Below are positions 44,719 to 52,318 of a stretch of 64,000 nt of DNA, piece after piece. The notes under the pieces were generated by a model. It was not told the origin of the DNA. It worked only from the letters and a program-made list of their open reading frames with translations, and searched no databases. Origin of the DNA: JAGQOZ01 sp041399205 (GTDB lineage Bacteria > Planctomycetota > Planctomycetia > Pirellulales > Pirellulaceae); assembly GCA_041399205.1 (NCBI GenBank), contig JAWKTK010000003.1:682001-746000 (forward strand), written 5' to 3'. Both the position numbers and the translations under genes were made by a program. Each line of letters opens with the position of its first letter. The stretch's first letter is position 1.

Positions 44719-45731
44719 TTAGTGGCCTGCTTCTTTCACGGTGCGAATAATGGCCGAAGCCACTTTGTAGGGATCCGCATTGGATGCTGGTCGGCGATCT
44801 TCCAAACGTCCCTTCCAGCCATCATCAATGGTGCTGACCGGAATTCGAATCGATGCACCTCGGTCCGAAACACCGTAGCTGAATTTGTCAATCGATTGCG
44901 TTTCGTGCAGACCGGTCAAACGCTGATTGTTGTCAGCACCGTACACGTCGATGTGACGAGTGATCTTGCCGCCGAACGCTTCACAGATTTCGGTAAAGAC
45001 TTCCTTCTTGCCAGCGGTTCGCATGCTGCCATTCGAGAAGTTGGCGTGCATACCGGAACCGTTCCAATCCGTAGGACCAAGTGGCTTCGGATGCCAGTTG
45101 ATGCCCATGCCGTATTTTTCGCCAATGCGTTCCAGCAGATAACGAGCGATCCAGATTTCATCACCGGCGCGTTTGGCGCCTTCGCAAAAATCTGGAATTC
45201 CCACTGTCCAGCAGCCACTTCGGCGTTGATGCCTTCCACATTCAAGCCCGCGTCCAGGCAAACATCTAAGTGTTCATCCACCATGTCTCGGCCAAAGGCG
45301 TTCTTCGCACCTACCGAGCAGTAATACGGGCCTTGCGGCGGAGGATAACCGCCAGGTGGAAAACCAGGTGGCAATTGCGTGCTGGTGTCCCACAAGAAAT
45401 ATTCTTGCTCAAAGCCAAACCAAAAATCATCGTCATCTTCGTCACCGATGGTAGCTCGACCATTGGAGACATGCGGAGTGCCATCCGCATTAAGAACTTC
45501 GGTCATTACCAGAAAGCCATTGTTCCGCTGCGGATCGGGAAAGACGGCAACTGGTTTCAACAGACAGTCTGAAGCGTTGCCTGCCGCTTGTTCTGTCGAA
45601 CTGCCATCGAATGACCACATGGGGCAGCTTTCCAGCGAACCGTCAAAGTTTGACCGAATCATCGTCTTGCTGCGCAAGCTCTGCGTGGGCTTGTAACCGT
45701 CTAGCCAAATGTATTCCAACTTCGCTTTCAT
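44719..45731 (-). pseudogene. Type II-like glutamine synthetase (GlnII), interrupted by a one-base frameshift
   Basis: Reading from 45731, MKAKLEYIWLDGYKPTQSLRSK begins a eukaryote-like GSII with MWSFDGSSTEQA, FGFEQEYFLWD and GINAEVAAGQWEFQIF. The frame is then lost. The family sequence resumes in another frame as CEGAKRAGDEIWIARYLL, then GSGMHANFSNGSMR and DRGASIRIP, ending at 44719. Adding one T to the five-T run (plus-strand As 45186-45190) makes one frame of about 337 codons, the normal size for bacterial GlnII. If the indel is real, the enzyme is dead and glnA alone remains. If it is a homopolymer error, the organism has two glutamine synthetases side by side. GAGGAG lies about 12 bases before the ATG. 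Confidence 0.85.
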
Positions 45732-46091
45732 CTCGGGAATGACTCCTCACCTAAAAAAAAGTAATTTGCTCTCCTTGAGAACACTGCAGATCAGTCCGCA
45801 ATCCAGGATTTGCCACGGAGAGCAACGTCCCAATCATCTCAGAAAAATGATGATTGAAACCGTCCTATTCGGTGTTTCGAAGTTGAAAGACATCGAACAC
45901 CGCCGCCTGATCGTCGGCCTCCCAAAGCAAAGCCCATGCCACTTGCAGCGCGCCGGACCGATCATAAGAAAACGACGGAAGATTACAATTACCAGTGCCC
46001 CAGATTTGTACAACAACCTGGTCGCGAAATAGACCGCCTGCATACGCGAGCAGCATCGATCGCACAGAAATCAGGCAAAACAGCCCCTTGG
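45732..46091. other. Intergenic spacer, nothing recognised
   Basis: About 360 bases lie upstream of the GlnII gene and downstream of the phosphoglycosyl transferase, both on the minus strand. Short overlapping frames on both strands have no domain or ribosome site. A run of eight As just before the GlnII ribosome site is the only notable base-composition feature. The GlnII promoter is presumably here. Confidence 0.35.
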
Positions 46092-47501
46092 TCAGTAGGC
46101 GTTTTGTCGGTTGAAGACCACCCAAATGGTCTGAAATAGGATTTTTAGATCCATGAATAGCGACCATTCGCGGATGTAGCGATGATCGCATTCGATACGA
46201 CCGACCATCTTCTCCAGCGTATCGGTTTCGCCTCGCCAACCATTCACTTGGGCCAAGCCGGTAATTCCTGGCTTCACTTTATGGCGGAGCATATAGCCTT
46301 GAATCAGCGAACGATATTCTTCGTTGTGGACGCTGGCATGGGGACGAGGCCCGACCAGGGACATGTTGCCTTGGATCACGTTAAACAGTTGCGGTAATTC
46401 GTCGAGCGAAGTTTTACGCAGGATCGAACCAATGCGAGTGGTGCGGGGATCGTCTTTGGTGGCCTGAGTCACCTTGCCGCCGTTCTCCATGACTCGCATG
46501 CTACGAAACTTCCATACCAAAATTTCCTTTCCGTCCAAACCGTAACGCTTTTGGCGGAAGAAAATGGGACCGGGCGAAGACCATTTGACCAGAGCGGCGA
46601 TCACCGACATGGGAATGGCCAAGACGGACAACAGGACGGTTGCTAAAGCAATGTCTAGCAAACGTTTGGTATAACCGCCTACGCCGTGGAAAGGCGTTTC
46701 AAAAACACTGACCGCCGGGATACCGCCGATGTGCGTCCAGCGAGAATGCAGCAATTCGAACACAAAGAAGTCGGGCACAATGTAGACGGATGCGGTGGTG
46801 TCGCCCAGTTTGTTCAAGACTTTCCGAATTCGCTCTTCTGCTCGCATCGGAAACGTAATGTAGATCAGATTCACGTGGCCTCGTCTGGCATCCTCCACCA
46901 GTTGATCAATCGATCCGATACGTTGCTCCATCCCGGCGGGAATTTCGGGCAATCGTTCGTCGACTCGATCATCATAAAACCCGACCATCCGCAGTCCCAT
47001 TTCGGGCGAATGATCAATCTTGTGCGATAGGCTGATGCCGAGTTCGGTTACGCCTACCACTGCAAATCTTCGACTGTTGAAGCCTTTCGAACGAAGGTAA
47101 CATTGGACCAGACGCATGAATATTCGCGATGATCCCAAGCAAGACGCAGTCAGGACGATCCATGTGATGGCAAATGACCGATCGACCCATTGCGCGTATC
47201 GCATCATCACCGACGATGCCAATAACAGCAGGCACGCCAGCGACCACGTCACCACCGAACACAGGATTTCTCGTTCCAGCGAGATGCCTCGCCAACTTCG
47301 ATACAGGCCGGACACCTCGGACGAAAGATAAAACGCAACAATCGCCGCTAACGCAACGGTCAGCGTAAAATCATCAAAGGTCTTGCTTTCGACCCACATG
47401 GCGATGACTAAGCCGACCAGAATGCACGACGTATCTAACAGTCGGTAGACAATGGTGCGTAAGGACCACGAAGAATGAGTGATCGATTTTGTATTATTCA
47501 T
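46092..47501 (-). CDS. Undecaprenyl-phosphate sugar phosphotransferase (WcaJ-like polyprenol phosphoglycosyl transferase)
   Basis: The likely start is ATG at 47501 (MNNTKSITHSSWSL), overlapping the preceding stop as ATGAATAA. The 469-aa protein has four or five N-terminal membrane helices, a CoA-binding-like middle domain and a C-terminal sugar-transferase domain. That domain begins KRLLDIALATVLLSVLAIPM and carries FFRQKRYGLDGKEILVWKFRSM, SLDELPQLFNV, LVGPRPHA and KPGITGLAQVNGWRG. It loads a hexose-1-phosphate onto undecaprenyl phosphate. This priming step is not encoded within the EPS run at 11-30 kb, so it may serve that pathway in trans (inference). Confidence 0.88.
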   Translation of the reverse strand: MNNTKSITHSSWSLRTIVYRLLDTSCILVGLVIAMWVESKTFDDFTLTVALAAIVAFYLSSEVSGLYRSWRGISLEREILCSVVTWSLACLLLLASSVMMRYAQWVDRSFAITWIVLTASCLGSSRIFMRLVQCYLRSKGFNSRRFAVVGVTELGISLSHKIDHSPEMGLRMVGFYDDRVDERLPEIPAGMEQRIGSIDQLVEDARRGHVNLIYITFPMRAEERIRKVLNKLGDTTASVYIVPDFFVFELLHSRWTHIGGIPAVSVFETPFHGVGGYTKRLLDIALATVLLSVLAIPMSVIAALVKWSSPGPIFFRQKRYGLDGKEILVWKFRSMRVMENGGKVTQATKDDPRTTRIGSILRKTSLDELPQLFNVIQGNMSLVGPRPHASVHNEEYRSLIQGYMLRHKVKPGITGLAQVNGWRGETDTLEKMVGRIECDHRYIREWSLFMDLKILFQTIWVVFNRQNAY

Positions 47502-48717
47502 ATTGGTGCAAATTGGCAATGCTGTACTGCGTGCTCCCCTGGCCACCAGGGCTTGTCTGAAAGTATAGGACGAATTCCAAGTGATGACGGATCTTCACTG
47601 CGCGGCCGGTATAATCGGCACAGGCGTTTGGTCTCGTTCCGGAGATGCGTTTTCGGCGCATCATGCACAGACGTGAAATCGGCACGTATCGGCCTGATTC
47701 TCGAGCGAAGTGATGCTTTGGGAAGCGCGCCATCAGTTTTGGGGGCGGCTCCAGCAGTGTCTTTTCCAACTGCTGGATAATCCACAAATCGGGGACGTCT
47801 TGTTTCCCTAGCATCCAATGGACGAAGTTGTCCGCCATGATTTCTTCGGGATGAATGATATAGCTGGTGTTTCTTCCGATCGCTCGTTGAAACTCCGCCA
47901 CGGCGTCGGGCTCTCTCAAGACAGGATCACCACCCGCCATGAGCACGACCCAGGTGTCATCCACTTTGGTTAGGACCAGCAATTGGAAATCCAAGTAAGC
48001 GAACAAGCTGCCGCCTTCGTAGTTCGCGCGTCGGGAAAACGTAATGGGTAGGACCGCGGTGGGAGCTGCTTTGCGCTGGATATGCAGCGGCAATACGTAA
48101 TTCAATTCAATGGCGTCCGGGTTGGTAATGCGGCGAGCGGCTAGTGCCTGGGGCAGGTCCACCGGTTCAATAGGCACAAAACCAATGATTCGGTACAGTG
48201 GCCGGCGCAAGTCTGGCCGGTGCTGACTGAGAATATGGAAAAGCTCGTGGGCCAAGATCCGAGTGACCGCGGGTGTCGGTTGGTTAATCGTTTTGGTTGG
48301 AAGAATGATAAAGTTCGAACGGCAGTATCCGGCGCCCCCTTCCTCTTTGCCTGTGGTTTTGATCAGTCCGACCTGGGCGGGCAATAAATGGTCTAGTCGC
48401 TTCAAATTAACCAGCAGCGGTTGCACGGCTTCGCGAATTTTCTGTCGGTCTTCGTCGTTCCAATCCAACGCTTGTCGACTGGCGAACTCCAGTAGCTGAG
48501 CTTCGCTGATAGGCTTTTCCGCTTGCAAGCGAATCTGACGCTCCAATGGCTGCTGGTTCGAAGTGAAGGAATCCGACTTTCCCAGCGTTTGACCAGCCTG
48601 TTCTTGTGTGGCAAATTCCAACGTGATTTGTTCAGAAAGTGGAATGGATTCCGTTGCCGTGGCGTGATTCGCCGAAACGACTAAGGCGAAACAGGTGAAA
48701 AGGATCAAGAATCGCAT
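47494..48717 (-). CDS. Secreted HExxH-motif protein, putative metallopeptidase
   Basis: The 407-aa frame starts with a signal peptide (MRFLILFTCFALVVSANHATA). It contains RILAHELFHILSQH, a zinc-peptidase HExxH motif, and a late DNFVHWMLG that could supply a further ligand. I do not recognise the family beyond that. The last 60-70 residues (after MARFPKHHF) are Arg/Cys-rich and look unlike the rest, so the natural stop may have been lost. Alternatively the long tail is real, as its stop overlaps the next start in ATGAATAA. A secreted or periplasmic peptidase is the best guess. Confidence 0.6.
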   Translation of the reverse strand: MRFLILFTCFALVVSANHATATESIPLSEQITLEFATQEQAGQTLGKSDSFTSNQQPLERQIRLQAEKPISEAQLLEFASRQALDWNDEDRQKIREAVQPLLVNLKRLDHLLPAQVGLIKTTGKEEGGAGYCRSNFIILPTKTINQPTPAVTRILAHELFHILSQHRPDLRRPLYRIIGFVPIEPVDLPQALAARRITNPDAIELNYVLPLHIQRKAAPTAVLPITFSRRANYEGGSLFAYLDFQLLVLTKVDDTWVVLMAGGDPVLREPDAVAEFQRAIGRNTSYIIHPEEIMADNFVHWMLGKQDVPDLWIIQQLEKTLLEPPPKLMARFPKHHFARESGRYVPISRLCMMRRKRISGTRPNACADYTGRAVKIRHHLEFVLYFQTSPGGQGSTQYSIANLHQYE

Positions 48718-48995
48718 CAGGACTGACTCGCGAGAATTCGTCTGAAATCGGACAACAGACTACCAGGATAGGGGACGATCGCCAGCAGCGGAAGCGATTT
48801 GCTAACGAGATTCGCAGGCAAAAATCGCTTGGCGAGTGGCAAATATTGCCCTATTTCCTGGTTCGCGCCGAGAATACAATGACGCTTCCAATCTACTTTG
48901 TTGGAACAATGGTTTGGTGACTCGGCGGCAGGTGCCGTTGATCGAGTTGCGAAGACTTGTCAAGCTGTCGACTTATTTCTTGGAAAACTACTGTC

Positions 48996-50273
48996 ATGTC
49001 CGAATATGAAATGGATCAAGCCGGAGATTCACTGCCCAATCAGGAACCGTTTGAAGAACAGCCGTTCAAGATTGAATTGGCGGCGCGAGTGCACCGGTTG
49101 CCACCGTACATGTTTGGTCGCATCAACACGCTGTTGTATCAGAAGCGTCGCAACGGCAGCGATGTCATCGACTTGGGCATGGGGAATCCGTCCGACCCGC
49201 CGGAAAACGTGGTTGTTGAAAAACTGGCCGCAGCTGCCCAAGACCCCAGTAATCACGGCTATAGCAAGTCCAACGGTATTTTGAATTTGCGCAAGGAAAT
49301 TGCCAGCAAGTATTTCAAGAAATATGGTGTGCGGTTGGACCCGGAACACGAGGTCATCACGTGCTTGGGATCCAAAGAAGGCTTTTCGCACATGTGCTTG
49401 GCACTGATGGGACCGGGTGACACCGCCATTGTGCCGGCGCCTTATTTTCCGGTTCACACGTACGCTGTCGCCTTGGCTTCGGGCAATGTGATTTCACTGG
49501 AAGTGGAAGACAGCGAAAAGTTTTTGTCCAATATCGCATACACATGCGAGCATCTGTATCCCAAGCCCAAGTTGCTGATCATTTGCTATCCACATAACCC
49601 TTCGACCGTGACGGTCGAACCGGAATTCTTTGTCGAAGTGGTCAAACTGGCCAAACGCTATGGATTTATGGTGATCAGCGATTTCGCGTACGCAGACGTA
49701 GCGTTTGACGGCTATCAACCACCTAGTTTTCTAGCCGCACCAGGCGCCAGTGACGTAGGTGTCGAATTCACCACCATGAGCAAAGGCTACAACATGGCCG
49801 GTTGGCGAGTGGGCTTTTGCTGCGGCAATGCAGAGATGATTCGAGGCCTAGGGACCATCAAAGGTTATTACGACTACGGGATGTTCCAAGCGATTCAGAT
49901 TGCGGCCATTGTGGCTTTACGAGACACCGATGCGGCTGTGGAAAAGCAATCGCAGATTTACCAAGGACGTCGCGACGTATTGGTAGATGGACTGCGTCGC
50001 ATTGGCTGGGAAGTGAATCCGCCCAAGGCCGGCATGTTCTTGTGGGCCAAGATTCCCGAACCGTGGCGATCGTCGATGTCAACGATGGATTTTGCCATGA
50101 TGCTGTTAGAAAAAGGAGACGTGGCGGTCAGTCCTGGCAGCGGTTTTGGCGAAGCGGGCGAAGGGTATCTTCGCATGGCCATGGTGGAAAATGAAAACCG
50201 GTTGCGGCAAGCGGTTCGCCAAATCGGTCGCTGCCTAGAAAAGGAAAAGGCCGCTCGGCTGGTAACGTCCTAG
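48996..50273 (+). CDS. Class I/II aminotransferase, AlaC-like (alanine/LL-DAP aminotransferase group)
   Basis: The start at 48996 (MSEYEMDQAGDS) is preferred to the frame start 39 bases earlier. The 425-aa PLP enzyme shows RVHRLPPYMFGRI, LGMGNPSDPPE, HGYSKSNGI, FAYADVAFDGY (cofactor Asp/Tyr region) and the Schiff-base Lys263 in MSKGYNMAGWRVGF. The sequence resembles E. coli AlaC along its full length, including the WAKIPEPW and SPGSGFGEAGEGYLRMA regions. It would interconvert pyruvate and alanine with glutamate. Paralogues in this group have also been annotated as LL-diaminopimelate aminotransferases, so the exact substrate is uncertain. It is divergent from the HExxH gene. Confidence 0.85.
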   Translation: MSEYEMDQAGDSLPNQEPFEEQPFKIELAARVHRLPPYMFGRINTLLYQKRRNGSDVIDLGMGNPSDPPENVVVEKLAAAAQDPSNHGYSKSNGILNLRKEIASKYFKKYGVRLDPEHEVITCLGSKEGFSHMCLALMGPGDTAIVPAPYFPVHTYAVALASGNVISLEVEDSEKFLSNIAYTCEHLYPKPKLLIICYPHNPSTVTVEPEFFVEVVKLAKRYGFMVISDFAYADVAFDGYQPPSFLAAPGASDVGVEFTTMSKGYNMAGWRVGFCCGNAEMIRGLGTIKGYYDYGMFQAIQIAAIVALRDTDAAVEKQSQIYQGRRDVLVDGLRRIGWEVNPPKAGMFLWAKIPEPWRSSMSTMDFAMMLLEKGDVAVSPGSGFGEAGEGYLRMAMVENENRLRQAVRQIGRCLEKEKAARLVTS

Positions 50274-50288
50274 TCGTGATTTCACTTC

Positions 50289-50318
50289 GACAGGTTTCCA
50301 CCGGACAGGTTTCCACCG
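50289..50318 (+). repeat. 15-bp tandem duplication
   Basis: GACAGGTTTCCACCG occurs twice in tandem, 50289-50303 and 50304-50318, shortly after the aminotransferase stop. There is no open frame and no obvious function. Confidence 0.7.
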
Positions 50319-50483
50319 GGTACAACCGTGGTGCGCAAAGTGTTTGAATAATGGTGCGTAAAACCATCTCCATCTACTCTGGCGCCAGCGTAGATGGGCA
50401 GTTGATCTACTTCGTGCAAGCCTAGCAGGCCATTTTCTGTCCAGCGTGAATGGTGTGTGACCAGGACTTGGGTTTGAACAGGG

Positions 50484-50710
50484 CTACTCGGAATGGCTGG
50501 TGGTAGTGCGAAGCCGCCAGTCCATTTCCGAATTCGCATCGTGCGACGGTGCGTCTGCGTCGGGATGGATGCCTTGTTCGATCATTGCAATCCGTTCGCG
50601 GTGTCGCAGTACCATTCGAATGATCTGTTGGATGCCCGTAACGACGATGGCGACAATGGGGATCATCACCCAAACGACAGCCGGATTAAGAAAAAGTGCT
50701 CCCAACGCAT
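50484..50710 (-). CDS. Small single-pass membrane protein, possibly frameshifted at its start
   Basis: The clear protein part is NPAVVWVMIPIVAIVVTGIQQI, a transmembrane helix, followed by a basic cytoplasmic helix RHRERIAMIEQGIHPD and a polar tail. The pattern occurs in small planctomycete and other bacterial membrane proteins of unknown role. An AGGAAA box and ATG at 50710 give MRWEHFFL in a different frame, and one extra T in the five-T run (plus-strand As 50691-50695) would join them. Without the correction, the open frame runs back to 50774 with no good start. Function unknown. Confidence 0.5.
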
Positions 50711-50790
50711 GAGATTTCCTTTCCAGTATTTCGAATTCTGCCAAGACTTGCCGTACGCCGCCCACTTGCCACACCAGGCAGGCTTACAAG

Positions 50791-50829
50791 GGCAGGTGAT
50801 TCCGCGTGGCAACGCGGAGGAAACCTGCC
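50791..50829. repeat. Hairpin with GGCAGGT/ACCTGCC arms
   Basis: GGCAGGT (50791-50797) pairs with ACCTGCC (50823-50829), and the interior TCCGCGT/ACGCGGA extends the stem around a GGCA loop. No T-tract follows, so it is not a standard terminator. It resembles a dispersed intergenic palindrome. Confidence 0.5.
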
Positions 50830-50897
50830 CATGAAGGGCCACGAATCCTACTATTCGGTGCACGAGTACTAATCTTGGCAAAATTCCATCGGTCACG

Positions 50898-51551
50898 CTA
50901 CCAACGCAGGAAATCCAATGTGTCTTGTGCTAGATCCTGTCGACTCTGCAATAAGGCCATGCTTACCAACAGGGCGATGGTTGCGGCGGTAAGAAGAAAG
51001 CCAATACCACGGCGATTAGCGCCCGTTTGAACGTTTGCCAATTCCCGTTTGAGTTCAATTTCCAGATGTCGCCATTCGGCAATTTCGTCCAACTGAGCTG
51101 GATTAACCGCAACCAACTGGGTGTTGCGCATCGGTGGATTCGCTTCCATACAGAGTTGTATTTTTCGTTCGGGCAAGCACAGGCAATCACCAGCCCATTT
51201 GGCCGAACTATCCAGTTTTCGAGCCAGATCGGAGAGCGGCGACCGCAGTTGCTGAGGCGAAATGTTGTAAACCACAATCCTGGGTCGCGAGACCAAGGCA
51301 ATCAACAGCGAAACCAGCACATACAAGACCACCAGCGGACCCCAGATCCACGAGCCAAACACCGATGCGGCATTTTCCGGCAAGAACAATTCGACCGGAC
51401 CGGCAATCACCAAGCCGGAGATGCCGAGCGACAGCGTCAAGCTGTCGCGAAATCCATTTGTGACAAATGGTATTGGCGCTAGATTCAGCGCGCCGATCAG
51501 CGCCAAATACACTCCAAGGGGCACAAACGCGATGGCAAGATACAGACCCAT
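50898..51551 (-). CDS. Multi-pass membrane protein of unknown function
   Basis: The 217-aa protein begins with hydrophobic helices (MGLYLAIAFVPLGVYLALIG, then LTLSLGISGLVIAGPVELF and WIWGPLVVLYVLVSLLIALV). A soluble domain of about 100 residues follows, then a C-terminal helix (GIGFLLTAATIALLVSMALL). The soluble part reads RIVVYNISPQQLRSPLSDLARKLD and contains no motif I recognise. The architecture suggests an inner-membrane protein with a cytoplasmic regulatory or binding domain. It is encoded between the small membrane protein and the PilZ protein on the same strand, with gaps of over 100 bases on both sides. Confidence 0.6.
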   Translation of the reverse strand: MGLYLAIAFVPLGVYLALIGALNLAPIPFVTNGFRDSLTLSLGISGLVIAGPVELFLPENAASVFGSWIWGPLVVLYVLVSLLIALVSRPRIVVYNISPQQLRSPLSDLARKLDSSAKWAGDCLCLPERKIQLCMEANPPMRNTQLVAVNPAQLDEIAEWRHLEIELKRELANVQTGANRRGIGFLLTAATIALLVSMALLQSRQDLAQDTLDFLRW

Positions 51552-51667
51552 AAGTAGCTAAAACGGAAAGGATCGTGGTTGGCACGCAAGACACAGGACA
51601 CGTACTTCTTGCCCCTAAGCATAACGGTAGAACTCCGCCCGGGAAACTCGCTGTAACTTGCGGTTCG

Positions 51668-52150
51668 CTAATTTCCCATGACAAATCGGACTGCTTGACG
51701 TTGGACCGATTCGATTTTTCGAGTCAATTCCGTTGGAGCCAGTTGAGAAGTGACGTAGGTGGCCGCGGCCAAAGTGCAGATCACCAGCACCAAAGGTACA
51801 AACGGATTTCGAGCGTAGTGGTAGCCGGACAATTGCATAAGCCAAGTTAGTTTGCCGGCGTCGGCGACAACCGCCTGTTTTTCTGACGAAAACTCTTTCA
51901 GCATCACGCCCACAATCGTGCCATGGTTGGTTTCACGAACGTTGCGAACTTCCACCAAAATACGGTCTGCGTCCACTTGCATGTCAAGCAATTCGTTGGG
52001 CCGCAGTTTGAGCTTTCCCTTCGGAATGAGAAGTCCGAATCCGCCGCTACTTTGGTTGATAATGTAGCCCTTCCAGGATCGCCAGCGGTTGGACAGACGA
52101 ATGGAACGCTTATTTGTTTCGATACGATGAAAGTTTCGCTTGTCAGCCAT
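51668..52150 (-). CDS. PilZ-domain protein with C-terminal membrane helix
   Basis: The 160-aa protein carries a PilZ c-di-GMP-binding fold at residues about 4-105. The N-terminal Arg region is RNFHRIETNKRSIR and the second motif is NQSSGGFGL, a (D/N)-x-S-x-x-G match. A transmembrane helix follows near residues 117-135 (NPFVPLVLVICTLAAATYV). It could sense c-di-GMP at the membrane and influence polysaccharide secretion or motility, but no partner is encoded next to it. Binding is inferred from the motif; the first Arg motif is slightly unusual. Confidence 0.75.
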   Translation of the reverse strand: MADKRNFHRIETNKRSIRLSNRWRSWKGYIINQSSGGFGLLIPKGKLKLRPNELLDMQVDADRILVEVRNVRETNHGTIVGVMLKEFSSEKQAVVADAGKLTWLMQLSGYHYARNPFVPLVLVICTLAAATYVTSQLAPTELTRKIESVQRQAVRFVMGN

Positions 52151-52251
52151 GGTTCAAACCACATAAAGTTCGTGTGGCACTTGCCGAAATTAGTGCACCA
52201 TGAAACTCTATGGTTTGAATTAACAAAAACCGGCAATCTAGCAGCCGAGGC

Positions 52252-52277
52252 AAAAAAAGAGCCTCGCAAAGAGGCTC
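52252..52277 (-). terminator. Rho-independent terminator of the acetolactate synthase gene
   Basis: On the minus strand GAGCCTC pairs perfectly with GAGGCTC around a five-base loop and runs into seven Ts (plus-strand As at 52252-52258). It lies about 40 bases after the acetolactate synthase stop. Confidence 0.85.
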
Positions 52278-52318
52278 GTTGAGACGAAATAAGCCGGAAG
52301 ATCCGAATAACCAGGGCG

